64,000 nucleotides of DNA from Riptortus pedestris. Taxonomy: Eukaryota > Arthropoda > Insecta > Hemiptera > Alydidae. Below the pieces are notes generated by a model, which was not told where the DNA came from, searched no databases, and saw nothing but the letters and a program-made list of their open reading frames with translations. Of this stretch, positions 34,856 through 46,847 are shown in pieces. Numbering within the stretch: position 1 is the first letter of the stretch; each line of letters opens with the position of its first letter. The stretch lies in NCBI GenBank assembly GCA_019009955.1, contig CM032230.1:30496501-30560500 (forward strand), written 5' to 3'. The position numbers and the translations under genes are program-made.

Positions 34856-35594
34856 AAAACTACTACGGAAATAACATAAGTATATTAGTCAGACATGATT
34901 CCTTTCATTGAAATATTTTTTCTCGGGTTAATTTTCGAAGCAGTGAGAGTTTATTTTCTTGCTTAATTCTCTAACAAGGCAAAACCAATCGAAGGTTTTG
35001 ACCAGCTTCAATCCTAAAAAAAAACAAAAAAAAAAAAAAAAAACCCAATCCATAGTTGAGTCCACAGTTGCCAACCGCTGAGTAATGCCGATTATTTCTA
35101 TGTCTTACTATGTTCATAAGTATAATGAATATTGTCAAAAACAAAAACAATAAAAGAAGAATTCAAAAGAAATAAAAATAAAATCAATCAAGAATTTCAA
35201 AATAACTGGGAGAAAGTCAACACATTCTTTTAAAGATTAAAAATTGTCTGGGTCTGTATTTTGTTTGAAATGTGGAATATTTTCATGGTGGTTTGTATAA
35301 ACCTCTTATATAGGAAACAATACTGTTTTTTTCAGAAAATTTCTTACTGAAGTTACATCTTTAAATTGTTTACATAAGACTAACAATAACGCATTATCAT
35401 TTTCCAATTCGAACAAAAAGCTTTTTTGGTACAAAAGGATATGAAGAAGATGACCTTCTCTACACGTGAGGTCAGGTCACGCGACCAACTGTAATATCTT
35501 ATTCCCCAAAAAAAAGATATTGGCTAATAATAGGAGAAGTTTTCGTTCAGTGTATGTACGCCAAGGTAAGAACTTATTTGAATAAATATGCAAA
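34856..35594. other. AT-rich spacer, no gene seen
   Basis: Contains an A-rich run (35017-35044). No frame or repeat recognised. Confidence 0.45.
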
Positions 35595-35946
35595 TAAAGT
35601 GCGGTAAAGTGTTTTATGTGAAGAACAGTGTTGTGCCGTGACTCTGTAAGGAACAGTATACTACCGTGTTTAAGACAGTACTTCGCGAACTACAGGACAG
35701 TGCAGTGCCATGTTTTTGTGAACTTCAGTGATCGTGAGTGAATTATTGGACTGTGTAATCTGAAGAAAAGTGATGCTATCATTGCATACTGTGAGTCGTA
35801 ATTGAGAAGAATTAACAAAATGTGTAGTTCATTGTTAAATAAATTGTGCAGTGATAAAAACTGTGAAGCTTGCGTGTGTTTAATTTCGCAATCCAAAAGA
35901 ACTCTAATAAACAACGTTCATTACTGACTTTGGTAATAAACGTAAC
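35595..35946 (+). mobile_element. LTR fragment (3' part)
   Basis: Matches the downstream part of the LTR at 29229-29820: 'gtgccgtg', 'cagtgcagtgccatgttttt', 'gtgaacttcagtgatcgtg', AATAAATTGTGCAGTG (signal near 35839), ending 'aataaacgtaac'. The promoter part is missing. Confidence 0.7.
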
Positions 35947-36332
35947 GGTATTATTTTAATGAAGAGCGAAAAAAAAAGTCGATTCTTCTGAAACCTTTGT
36001 CGTGTTTATTTATAAGGAAAGTAAAAGCAATATATATAATGACTGTGGTCAGGAATGTTATAGAGCTAATAAGGAAAATCAAGAACCCAATGCGGAATGT
36101 CCCAATTACAATCCATGAGGAAAATACAATAGCAATCATGTGGTCCACCTGTTTGCTATTAATGAAACCATGCTCCATACAATGTTGTACTTAAGTATTA
36201 ACTAACTGGTTTTGCTACTGAATTAATGACTAACTTTTGTTGAAAAAGTGTTTAATAAATACCATTTTTCTGTAATCGTTGAATAATGGTAACATTACTA
36301 AACTGAAATGAGTGAAGAAAGTGAAACATTTT
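35947..36332. other. AT-rich spacer, no feature seen
   Basis: Short overlapping frames on both strands, with no motif. Nothing supported. Confidence 0.45.
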
Positions 36333-36732
36333 GCAATAGAGTGAAGAAAGTGAATTGCCTTCTTAATTAGTAATAAGTATAAATTAAAAAATAATTTGAA
36401 GTTGGAAATTAAATGCTTTTAAATGTTTCTTAACATTGTAAGAATTTATTTTAACAAAATAAATTGAAATGTGAATGAATTATTGGTGGAAATAATCAAT
36501 ATATTTTAAAATTTAAATATAATAATAATTACCTTCCTTGTTTATAACCTGCACTTGTTTATAACTGCACTACTTCACAATCATCACTAGTTGTTTTATA
36601 ACTATTCTTATAACCTTTCACAACCATGCTTATATCCTACCAACAAGATACCATAACCTTCACAACATCCTAATTTTGTTCATATTCTGGTTAGATCTGA
36701 TCATGTATTACACGATTACAGAAAAAAAATAA

Positions 36733-36854
36733 TATTACACTCGTGACGAAAGTAGAATTTACAACTCTCGTGAAATTACCACACTCGCTTCGCTCGTGTG
36801 GGTAAACGTTTCACTCGAGTTGTAAAATGATCTACTTTCGTCACTTGTATAATA
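36733..36854. mobile_element. Fold-back (palindromic) MITE-like element, copy 1
   Basis: About 120 bp, almost one long imperfect inverted repeat: ACACTCGTGACGAAAGTAG on the left against CTACTTTCGTCACTTGTAT on the right, inner ACAACTC/GAGTTGT, and a central hairpin CCACACTCG-CTTCG-CTCGTGTGG. No internal coding. Confidence 0.75.
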
Positions 36855-37279
36855 AATAACTATTTCTGATTCACGCAATAGAGTGAAGAAAGTGAATTGC
36901 CTTCTTAATTAGTAATAAGTATAAATTAAAAAATAATTTGAAGTTGGAAATTAAATGCGTTTAAATGTTTCTTTATTTTATTTTAACAAAATAAATTGAA
37001 ATGTGAATGAATTATTGGTGGAAATAACCAATATATTTTAAAATTTAAATATAATAATAATTACCTTCCTTGTTTAAACCTGCACTTGATTAAACCTGCA
37101 CTTGTTTATAACTGCACTACTTCACAATCATCACTAGTTGTTTTATAACTATGCTTATAACCTTTCACAACCATGCTTATAACCTACCAACAACATACCA
37201 TAATCTTCACAACATCCTAATTTTGTTCATATTCTGGTTAAATCTGATCATGTATTACACGATTACAGAAAAAATTTAA

Positions 37280-37400
37280 TATTACACTCGTGACGAAAGT
37301 AGAATTTACAACTCTCGTGAAATTACCACACTCGCTTCGCTCGTGTGGGTAAACGTATCACTCGAGTTGTAAAATGATCTACTTCCGTCACTTGTATAAT
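37280..37400. mobile_element. Fold-back (palindromic) MITE-like element, copy 2
   Basis: The same element in the second 542-bp unit. Differences include CTACTTCCGTCA and 'acgtatcac' in the right arm. It was copied with its flanks, so it is not an independent insertion. Confidence 0.75.
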
Positions 37401-37519
37401 AAATAACTATTTCTGATTCTACAGCTAATTGAGAGGGATTATCTGCAATTTATCACCCGCTTCTAATGAGGATGGGAACTGGTATGTCCAGCCAAGCAAT
37501 TGAGATTACAATTATTCTT

Positions 37520-37818
37520 ATTCATTACAAATTAGAGCACAAGCGATAGTAAATAGTTTTCGATAAAATTAATATGTTATATTCAGAAATATTTCATTAA
37601 TGGTTTATCATTCCGGTCTAGAATTCAGGTTGGCTGACCTGTTTGTTTACAATTCAAACGCTTTCCGATGTAGAGTTATTAACTTGTAACTGCATGATTT
37701 CTCATTAACGTTCGTATTTATTCACTTAATATTCACGGAGGTGTTACATGTATAATTATTATTGTACACCTTCTCGTGTAAAATCTGCTTAGTTTACGTA
37801 GTCCCTCTGACAGACTTT
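37520..37818 (-). mobile_element. HINE-like element, long-form 5' part
   Basis: Contains the long-form sequence 'tatattcagaaatatttcattaatgg' and a worn 5' end ('gtttacgtagtccctctgacagac'). No core or 3' hairpin. Confidence 0.7.
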
Positions 37819-37924
37819 TCTAACATAATATTCTTCTTATTTAATTTTCTAAAATAATAGTTTACTTATAATCTCCTTGTTGTGTAATCAGAATTACCTC
37901 ATAATCAGTGACACAACACAAACA

Positions 37925-38055
37925 CTGAAGATAGGACGGTTCTCCTTGAAAGTACTCTGCATTTAAAAATGAAGTATTAAGAGTGGAGCTGTTTTGACCT
38001 TATTATCCTTCCATTGATGATGGACCTCTACCAGCCTGCCCAAATCCAGAGTATA
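37925..38055 (+). repeat. Low-copy repeat, copy 1
   Basis: Shares 'aaaagtactctgcattt', 'aagtggagctgttttgacc', 'ttatccttc', 'gatggtggacctc/ccagcc' with 40270-40420. A short inverted match (caaaccacctccactctta) occurs at 39195-39215, where a HINE follows. Unidentified. Confidence 0.55.
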
Positions 38056-38322
38056 GAGTATCAATATTTTAACAAAATTGGTTCTATAACATTTTTGATC
38101 CATCTTATAATGAAGGCCTATAAAGAAATATATATTTTTTCTTTTGTATTTTATATATGTCTATTATATATTATTTGATTTCGGTTTTGTCGTAGATGAT
38201 ATATAAGTACAAATTGACGATACCAGATAAAGCTTCAATTAGCGTATGTCGGAAAATTAAATTATGATCAATTTTCAGTTCACTTTTAAAACAAAGAATT
38301 AATCACCCCTGACAGGGTGCAA

Positions 38323-38454
38323 TTTTTAGCAGATTTCCCTTAAGGGAAATCAGCTATTGAGGTCGTAGTCATGACGCGAGAATCGAAAAACTTCTTCAAA
38401 TGTCCATCGATCCTACCCAGGAGATGACGAAAATGAGGTCCGTTCAAAATTATA

Positions 38455-38500
<46 letters not shown>

Positions 38501-38921
38501 TGTTAACGCTCTAGCGGTCGCAACTTTCCTTTGATCATTACCAAACTCGGAATTTAATCGTTTTAGAGGGGGGGATTTTTGAAAATTCAAAATATCTCAG
38601 TTATTTTGCGTCGGATCGAAAAATTGTGTAGTATCAATCTTATTGAAAATTAAATTTACTATAAATAATGTTCTATACATTTATTTTGTATCTTGAATAT
38701 TAACCGAGACATTGGCATTTTTTGCATTTGTGGTCGGCAGGAGTCGGCTATGTTCGGGACATTCCGCCGAGAGCTAGGGCGGCCGTTTCCGTAACTGTTC
38801 GTCCCTCGTGAATAGGTTTAGAGATTCCTTTACTACTATTGTTATTAGACAGATTTCTCTATTGTAAAACTTCACGTGGGAAATCTGCTTAGTCTACGCA
38901 GCCCCTGCGTGACGGACTTTT
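38323..38921 (-). mobile_element. HINE-like element, full length
   Basis: Both termini are intact in reverse: TTAGCAGATTTCCCTTAAGG at the left (38325-38350) and ACGCAGCCCCTGCGT then GACGGAC at the right (38897-38918). The TA core is at 38449-38496, with GCTCTAGCGGTCGC beside it. The (T)n after the right terminus is shared by several copies. Confidence 0.9.
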
Positions 38922-39225
38922 TTTTTTTTTGTATTTAGTCGATCTAATAGAGTTTCACAATGATAGGCCTTGCCGTTCGGAGATGCCCCTTAAGGTAATT
39001 CTACCAAGGAAGTGACGAGAATGACGTTCATTCAATCAAAAGAGTTCATTCAATTCAATGAGGCGGAGGAGGGAGGTGTCTGTAGTTTCCAACTTTAACT
39101 CTTATTGCAAATGCAATTTCCTAAAAAAGATGTTAAAGACATCTTTTCACTATCCTAAATATTTGTCTGTTTTATAAACGGAAGGACAAGAAACGTCAAA
39201 CCACCTCCACTCTTAACAATCCTTT

Positions 39226-39344
39226 CAGCATATTTCCCATAAGAGAAATCAGCTATTGAGGTCGTACTCATGACGCGATTTTCAAAAAATTTCTTCAAAT
39301 GTCCATCGATCCTACCCAGGAGATGACGAAAATGAGGTCCGTTC

Positions 39345-39393
<49 letters not shown>

Positions 39394-40231
39394 TATATAT
39401 ATATATTTGTCTGTTAACACTCTAGTGGTTGCAATTTATGTTTGATCGTTACGAAACTCGATATTTAACCGTTTTATGCAAAAAGAAAGATCAAGTTCGT
39501 TAATGGCTGAAATCGGACCAGATAGAGGGGGGGGGTTTAGAAGTGGGGGATTTTCGAAAATTCAAAATATCTCCGTTATTATGCATCGGAGGGAAACATT
39601 GTATTGAACCAATCTTATTGCAAATTAAATTTACTATAAATATTGTTATATGCATTTATTCTCAATCTTGAGTATTAACCGAGATATTTGCATTTTTATT
39701 AAGTGTGTGAGACATGTGATCGGGTATTGTTCGGATTAGTTCGGCTGTTTCCGTAACTGTTCAGCTCTAGTGGAAGCTTGTTCGAATCTTTCTTGTCGTT
39801 TCAGCTTGCAGTTGGTGAGGTTTATGCAAATACGTTCTGCTCACCCCCCCCCCCTTCTTTAGTTCTTGGACTACTAAAATTTGAGTTATTAAAATATAAT
39901 TTATTCTGATTCATTATAAATTGCAGTAATAGATATAGTAAATAGTTTACAATAAAGTTATTGTTTTATATTCAGATATTTATCAGTATTTGTTTTTCTT
40001 TCCGGTGAAGAATATGTTTATCTATCTGTTCAGCTCTGAGTGGTTGCCGGTGCTATTTGCTCACAATTCAGAAGCCGTTTCCGTTGGGAGTCAATTAAAA
40101 TTAACTGAAAGATTTCTCATTACCGTTTGTATTTACTCACAGTTGTGTTGTGTTACCCGTATGGAGATTTCTCTATTGTAAAAATTCACATGTGAAATCT
40201 GCTTAGTTTACGCAGCCCCTGCGTGACGGGT
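39226..40231 (-). mobile_element. HINE-like element, full length, long form
   Basis: About 1.0 kb. The 3' palindrome is mutated (TTTCCCATAAGAGAAA), the TA core is at 39345-39406, and the G-rich tract at 39525-39550. The extra long-form segment runs about 39700-40160. The 5' terminus (ACGCAGCCCCTGCGT, 40211-40225) is intact. It sits between the two low-copy repeat pieces. Confidence 0.9.
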
Positions 40232-40269
40232 TTTTTTTAAATGCAGTCTTTAGTGCTCTAGAATTGGTC

Positions 40270-40420
40270 CCTACTCAAGCGGGATCTCCGGCGGTTCGCC
40301 CCAAAAGTACTCTGCATTAAAAAAAGAATTTTTATTAGTGGAGGTGGTTTGAGCTATCTTATCCTTCTGGCGATGGTGGACCTCCACCAGCCAAAATAGG
40401 GAGTGGATGTTCAAATACTG
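40270..40420 (+). repeat. Low-copy repeat, copy 2
   Basis: Partner of 37925-38055. Its left neighbour is the HINE 5' end, which suggests the HINE landed at the edge of this repeat. Confidence 0.5.
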
Positions 40421-40469
40421 TATACTCTGAAGGTGATACGTGTAGGAGGAAGCTAGCTGAGACGCAAGT

Positions 40470-40592
40470 TTTTAGCAGAATTCCCTTAAGTGAAATCTGC
40501 TATTGAGGTTGTACTCATGACGCGATTTTCGAAACATTTCTTAAAATGTCCATCGATCCTACCCAAGAGATGACGAAAATGAGGTCCGTTCT

Positions 40593-40652
<60 letters not shown>

Positions 40653-41062
40653 ACTGTTAACGCTCTAGCGCTAACAACTAGATTTTTGTTTGATCGCTAC
40701 CAAACTCGGTATTAAAACGTTTTATGCAAAAAAAACAGATCAAGAGCGTTAATGGCTGAAATCGGACCAGTGGAAGGGGGGTTTAGAGGGGGGCTTTTCG
40801 AAAACTCGAAATATCTCGGTTACTATACGTCGGATCAAAATATTGTATAGAACCAATCCTATTGAAAATTAAATTAACTATAAATATTGTTCAATATATT
40901 TATTCTCTATCTTGTATATTAACCGAGACATTTCCATTTTTATTGAATGTGGGCGGACGAGTGAGTTTCCCGCCAAAAGCTAGTTCGGCCGTTTCCGTAA
41001 CTGTTCGGCTCCCGTATGGAGATTTCTCTATTGTATAACGTCACTTGCGAAATCTGCTTAGT
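40470..41062 (-). mobile_element. HINE-like element, 5' terminus lost
   Basis: The 3' terminus (TTAGCAGAATTCCCTTAAG) and TA core (40592-40649) are present. The right end stops at 'aaatctgcttag' and runs into (T)n, without the ACGCAG hairpin. Confidence 0.85.
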
Positions 41063-41199
41063 TTTTTTTTTTTTTATATAGCAGTCGTTTCATGAGGTTG
41101 GATGTGTTTATTGTCTGGTACAAAAAGTAAACAAGGTACATAATCCATTATATATCTGTTGTGTTGGAAGGTTAATAGGAGGTTGGTAAGGAAAGAGTT

Positions 41200-41430
41200 C
41201 CGCCCTGCTTGCTCCGGGTGACATTAATTCTGGAGGCCGAGACCACTCCTATTCCCTCTGTTACAAGCTTTCGCACCCATTTTATTTACTGCTCGTTTTA
41301 CTCTACAGTTTTGTAACGCTCTATCTGCCTTTCCTCTTGTTATTTCATGACCAACACCCACTCCCTCTCTCTCTGGACAATTTCAGTATTGTATTAGACG
41401 AGCAACCTGCCAACGCTATGTTATGTTAGT
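41200..41430. repeat. Diverged repeat shared with 61770-61990
   Basis: Both contain 'gacattaattct', 'gaggcc', 'tttatttac', 'ctttcctctt'. In reverse the shared part reads R-I-N-V in one frame. Relationship plausible, identity unknown. Confidence 0.35.
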
Positions 41431-41594
41431 CATTCTGTAACGTCCGGTTTATGCTTGGATGGCCAAAAGGAAAAGGTTATGTATGTAGCCAAAAAATTGT
41501 TGGCTGATGATGGCTCTTGGACCTGGACTGTCCAAGATCCGGCTCTTGGATCTGGAGTCCAGCTCCAAGAGCCGTCAGGTCAACATCGAAAACC

Positions 41595-41645
41595 TTCGGG
41601 CACTGACGATGATTCACAGCATCGAAAGCGCTCTGGCGTTTTAAT
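41595..41645 (+). other. Hammerhead-like / Penelope-trailer-like motif
   Basis: CACTGACGATG, a loop ATTCACAG, CATCGAAAGCGCT, then CTGGCGTTTTAATAAA. The GATG/CATC stem and GAAAGCGCT ending match the two motifs at 18.5-18.8 kb. It lies at the end of an 86-codon frame (41455-41715) that I cannot otherwise identify. Confidence 0.3.
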
Positions 41646-41794
41646 AAATTATTATAGTAGAAGCGTAAACAACAATTTTTTTTATCCTACATACATTAGA
41701 AGTCACTTCCACTAGCTAGAATACCAACCCGGAAAAGGTTATCCTCAGGAAATGAAATTATACCACCTCAGTGCGACAACAAGATCCAGATTTT

Positions 41795-43040
41795 AAAATC
41801 TTTTCATAAGGTAATTGTGCTAATAATTACTTACATCTTATTTTTTCATGATTAAAATGTCACCCTGCTTAATATTTTTAAATTTTATTTCCTGTAAAAT
41901 TAAAAAAATCAAATTTCAGCAATCGTTTATTCTTTCTTTAATTCTAACTGAACTTTTATTTAGATTAGATTTTAGATTCTTGCGATTCCATTTTTTTAAA
42001 TTGTCTATTAGCTAATAAAATTGAATTTGATTCTTTAGATGTTCCACTATTAAAATAAACTTTATTTTAGTAATATTTTGTTCCTGGTAGTCTTCGAATG
42101 ATGTTTTGATTAAGTTGTATTGTTTCATTTTTAGGAAATTTTCTTAAGAGAACTGTGCTAAAAATTAATTTGAGTTATTTTACATGATGATGGATTTGTT
42201 TAATAGATTATGGCTTTTCTTCCAGGAAAATATGTTAAATCACATCTATCGTACTATAGTTTATTTTATTTCTTTTTTAAATGCAAACTTAAAATTTAGA
42301 TCCGGATTTTAAAATCTTTTCTAAGTAATTGTGCTAATAATCAATTACATCTTATTTTTCATGATAAATGATGTCACCCTGCTTAATATTTTTAGATTTT
42401 ATTTCCTGTAAAATTAAAGAATCACATTTCTGCAATCCTTTATGTTTTTTGTTTTTTTTTTAATTCGAACTGAACTTCTTTTATTTAGATTAGATTTTAG
42501 ATTCTTCCGATTCATTTTTTTAAACTGTCTATTAGCTTAACTACACCTCTTTTGCCAATTCAATTTTTTTCATTTTATTTGTTCCTTGTATATTTCAGCT
42601 CTTCCGAATAGAGCTCCTAAAAAGCCATTAGTCTCGCAAATAAAAGTGGATTTTCTCGCCTTCATTAGGGTTTCCTTTGAACTAAAGATAAAATAATTTA
42701 ATACCTCTTGGCATACCGTGGTTTCCATTTTTTAAAATTGTCTATTAGCTAATAAAATTGAATTTCATTCTTTAGATGTTCCACTATTAACATAGTTTTT
42801 TTCTTTTAGTAATATTATAATCCTGATTGTCTTTGAATGATGTTTGGAATAAGTTGTATTTTCTCATTTCTAGGAAATTTTCTTAAGAGAATTGTGCTAA
42901 CAATTAATTTGAGTTATTTTTCACGATACGCTTTTCTTAAATGGATTAAGTTTTTTCTTCCAGGAATATCTGTAGAAGCTCATCTATCGTGCTATAGTTT
43001 ATTTTATTTTATTTTTAAACGCAAACTGAAAATTTAGATT
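41795..43040. repeat. Old tandem duplication of about 0.5 kb
   Basis: 41795-42305 and 42305-43040 share the same order of landmarks: 'attgtgctaataat', 'gtcaccctgcttaatattt', 'tgtctattagc', 'ctttagatgttccactatta', 'ctatagtttattttatt'. The second unit has extra sequence (about 42540-42725). AT-rich and not coding. Confidence 0.75.
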
Positions 43041-44065
43041 AGATTCTTAAGATATACTTAAAATTCTAGATTTTCTCATTGCACATCCAGTCAAAAAATT
43101 TATCTCTAAATACATTAGTTTTTATGATCCTATTAAGGATTATAATATGGTAAATAGTTATTATTGTTATATTGTTTGGTGAGGGTCCCCTTTTGTACAA
43201 TGCGCATTCGCGGTTGAAAAATTGGGGTTAATACTTTTGGTAAAAATTGAGTAGTAAGTTAAATTCCCGCAAGGGGAAAGCGATTTATTTAGTGCAAAGA
43301 TTACTTAATAACCCCCTTACTCTCACTCTGATTGTGAAAGTATTCACGCGTACAAAAGGTTACCTGGAGATTATCGGTTAAAAGAATTTTATTTTCCAAA
43401 AAAAAAAACATATAGAGAATAGAATAGAAAGACATGAGAAAGTATCAAATCTAAAAGCAATTCAGTTTGCATTTAAAAAAATAAACAAATGATAGTACTA
43501 TTATAGTTCTTCAGATTTTCATAGAAAATATCTTAAAATATTAATATTTGAAGAGAAATTTCGAAAACACGTCATGAGTACGACCTCATAGCTGATTTCC
43601 TAAAATATTATATCAATTAAAGAAATTTATAATTCACGTAGTGAACACGTACGTTTCCAAGGAAATCAAAAATCTACAAAATATGTTTCTTTGTAGGTTA
43701 CAAAGGTCAAAAGGCATAGTCCTGTAGATCACTCTTGGCCTGAACTGGGGTCATGGCTTTCTATCTCTCTTCTTCATATTTCTGACCTTAGAAAGCTCCT
43801 TCATCTCTCATATGCAGCAGGAAGGATGAAAAATGAATCCTACATCATCAATATAAAAATCCTATTTGCCATTTGGCCAAAAGAAGCCGTCAATACTATT
43901 CCAGATTTGGCAAACTTAAAACTCGAATGGTCTGAATGTCTTTTTGGGTGACAACTTTTTTCAATATATATATTAGTTCATAATATATATTATATGTTTT
44001 ATCACTATATCTTTCCCCTCTTGTTAACTACAGATTATTGAAAAGATATTTTGAATATTATTATA
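43041..44065. other. Unassigned stretch with HINE scrap
   Basis: A short HINE 3' scrap (43545-43605, 'atttcgaaaacacgtcatg', 'agtacgacctcatagctg') on plus. The rest, including the less AT-rich 43680-43950, is unidentified. Confidence 0.4.
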
Positions 44066-44414
44066 TGAGCCACCTGAGCCGACGGAAATGGCCGATCTAA
44101 TCCGAACTATACCCGAGCACAGACTTCATAAAAATGCAAATATCTCCGTTAATATTCAAGATAGAGAATAAATGTATATAATAATATTTATAGTAACTTT
44201 AATTTCCAATATGATTGGTTCTAAACACTTTTTCGATCCGATGCATAATAACGGAGATATTTTGAATTTTCGAAAATTCCCCTCTCTAAACCCCCCCCTC
44301 CCACTTGTCCGATTTTAGCCACTAACGAACTTGATCTGTCTTTTTACATAAAACGGCTAAATATCGAGTTTCGTAATGATCACCCAAAAATTACTACCGC
44401 GAGAGCGTTAACAG

Positions 44415-44474
<60 letters not shown>

Positions 44475-44597
44475 TTGAACGGACCTCATTTTCGTCATCT
44501 CCTGGGTAGGATCGATGGACATTTGAAGAAATTTTTCGAAAATCGCGTCATGAGTACGACCTCAATAGCTGATTTCCCTTAAGGGAAATCTGCTAAT
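44066..44597 (+). mobile_element. HINE-like element, 5' end truncated
   Basis: Starts in the 'gacggaaatggccgatc' region, then the C-rich tract (44280-44305), a half palindrome (ACCGCGAGAGCGTT), TA core (44420-44470) and a perfect 3' end: GATTTCCCTTAAGGGAAATC then TGCTAA (about 44571-44597). Confidence 0.85.
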
Positions 44598-44773
44598 AAT
44601 ATCTTCAATGGTATATGAAATTCACTTCTACAATAGTTTTATATATATATATATCGGTATATGAAAAGCAGTGCCTAGAGTTAGAATTTCTTAAGAATTC
44701 ATTTAAATGTAACCTTTTTGGTACTATGAGAATATGCCAAGTACTTGTTTGCTCAAGTTATGTGAACCTTATT

Positions 44774-45272
44774 AGCGGATTTCCTTTTAGGAGAATAGGG
44801 CGTACTCATGGCGAATTATTTCTTCAAATATCCACCGATCCTACCCCAGTAGATGACGAAATAGTGTTCCGTTATACACTATATATAATACGTACATACA
44901 TATAAAGATCAAGGTAGTTAATGCCTGACATCCGACCAGTAGGAGGAAGGGGGTTAAGAGGGGAATTTTTAAAATTCTTAATATTTCCGAACTAATTTTA
45001 TTTCATGTGTAATGTTCTATAAATGTTATTTTATACGAGTTTTCACTATCTTGATTTATTATCCGATATATTTGCATTTTTCAGTTTTCGGCCTTCAGTA
45101 AACCCCCACTACTACTTATGTCATATTAACAATATGCTTGTATAAGACGAAGCAGATTTTTCGAAGCCTAAATAATATTGTTCTCATTGAACTTTTACGT
45201 TTTCAGGTAAACGCAAACACGTGACGCACGTGGAAAATGTGCTTTGTAAACGCAGCCCATGAGGGATGTTTT
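44774..45272 (-). mobile_element. HINE-like element, diverged, core nearly absent
   Basis: In order in reverse: worn 3' end ('gcggatttccttttaggag'), 'gatcctaccccagtagatgacg', G-rich tract (44940-44965), long-form scraps, and a worn 5' end ('aaacgcagcccatgaggg'). Confidence 0.7.
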
Positions 45273-45656
<384 letters not shown>

Positions 45657-46460
45657 GCGCGTATGCAAAATGTAAAGAACAAAAACCTTAAAATTAACAG
45701 TATGAATGATAATTTTAATATAATAAATAAATAAGGAGATGAAGCCGAACTGGGAATTAGTAAATGGGACATTTCTTGGCAAGGCAGTTGGATAAGAAGA
45801 ACTAGGCTTGGTTTGATTATAGCTAAGCGAAGTAAGGTTAATTGCCTCGTTCTGGGAAGAAAACAGCGCACAGCAGGGATAACCTCCCCGATAAGCTGTA
45901 GTGGACATTAAACTCTAATTTACCTTGAGGCTCCTTCACTTTTTTTTTTGCTCTTTGCCTTTATCCTTCTCTGCAGTTGCTTGGCTTCGCTTTTCTATAT
46001 TTTCAGTCCGACACCAGTCTTAGAATCTAATTATTAATGCCTTTTTTCAATTCAATTGTCCATAACTTATAAACAGGGCATTTCAATTAAATTTAAGATT
46101 TTAGTTATGCTTAATATTATGCATTTCGTGATAAGATGTCGTAAGACAACAATTTCAGTGGTCCCTATACTTCAGTATGTTATTGGTTAGCTATTCTAGC
46201 TACAGCGTACTCAGTTTGAAAAAAAAATTGCATCATAAGTTTCTGGCAATGATGAAAAAACAAAGATTATTTGTGGCACGTATTACTTATTCTTTTACCT
46301 TCGAGATTATACGAGATTTTTTTTGTTGCACTCTGATAATGTACTTATATTAATAAGGGGCAAGCATTTCTATTACTTAATTTCTTCTTCTTATTTTGGG
46401 CCGAATATTCTTAAATACTCTTCATAGGTTAGTGGCGAGGGTTATATAGAAATACTCCTT
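45657..46460. other. Unassigned stretch
   Basis: No gene or known repeat recognised. Confidence 0.45.
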
Positions 46461-46595
46461 TTTAGCAGATTTCCCTTAAGGGAAATCAGCTATTGAGGTT
46501 GTGCTCATGACGGAATTTTCGAAATATTTCTTCAAATGTCCATCGATCATACCTAGTAGATGACGAAAATGAGGTCCGTTCAAAACTGTATATAT

Positions 46596-46625
46596 GAAGG
46601 GCCAGGGGGAAAAAAAATGAAAGTG
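46596..46625 (+). repeat. Left terminal inverted repeat
   Basis: GAAGGGCCAGGGGGAAAAAA followed by AATGAAAGTG. Pairs with 49007-49036. Just inside lies AAAAAGTGA, which also occurs in direct orientation inside the right end. Confidence 0.9.
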
Positions 46626-46847
46626 ACCAAAAAGTGATTTCGAGAAAAATGAAAAACAAAGTTTGATTTCTATTAACTCCTTTTGTAATATAATCATACC
46701 TTTTCTTTTAGTGTATCAATTCCTAATAGATATTAGTAATCAATATATGCAGTCCCATGTAGCTTCTAGGTGAAATGATGAAGGTAAAAAAAAACTTAAT
46801 GAACAACTTATATTTTACTGACAATGAACAAAAAAATTTATAAAAAA

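Larger units (their letters stand above)
36333..37419. repeat. 542-bp tandem duplication, two units
   Basis: Unit 1 is 36333-36874 and unit 2 is 36875-37419. They are nearly identical, with a few substitutions and a small deletion/insertion pair near 36970 and 37085. Each begins 'gcaatagagtgaagaaag' and ends 'aactatttctgattc'. Each contains one fold-back element. Confidence 0.9.

Noticed and set aside
35951..36194. Overlapping short frames on both strands near the LTR fragment
   Set aside because: No family motif; overlapping antisense frames of similar length are expected by chance.
38323..41062. HINE copies as MITEs with terminal inverted repeats
   Set aside because: The two ends are not complementary. 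Only a subterminal stretch is inverted, and no constant-length target duplication is visible.
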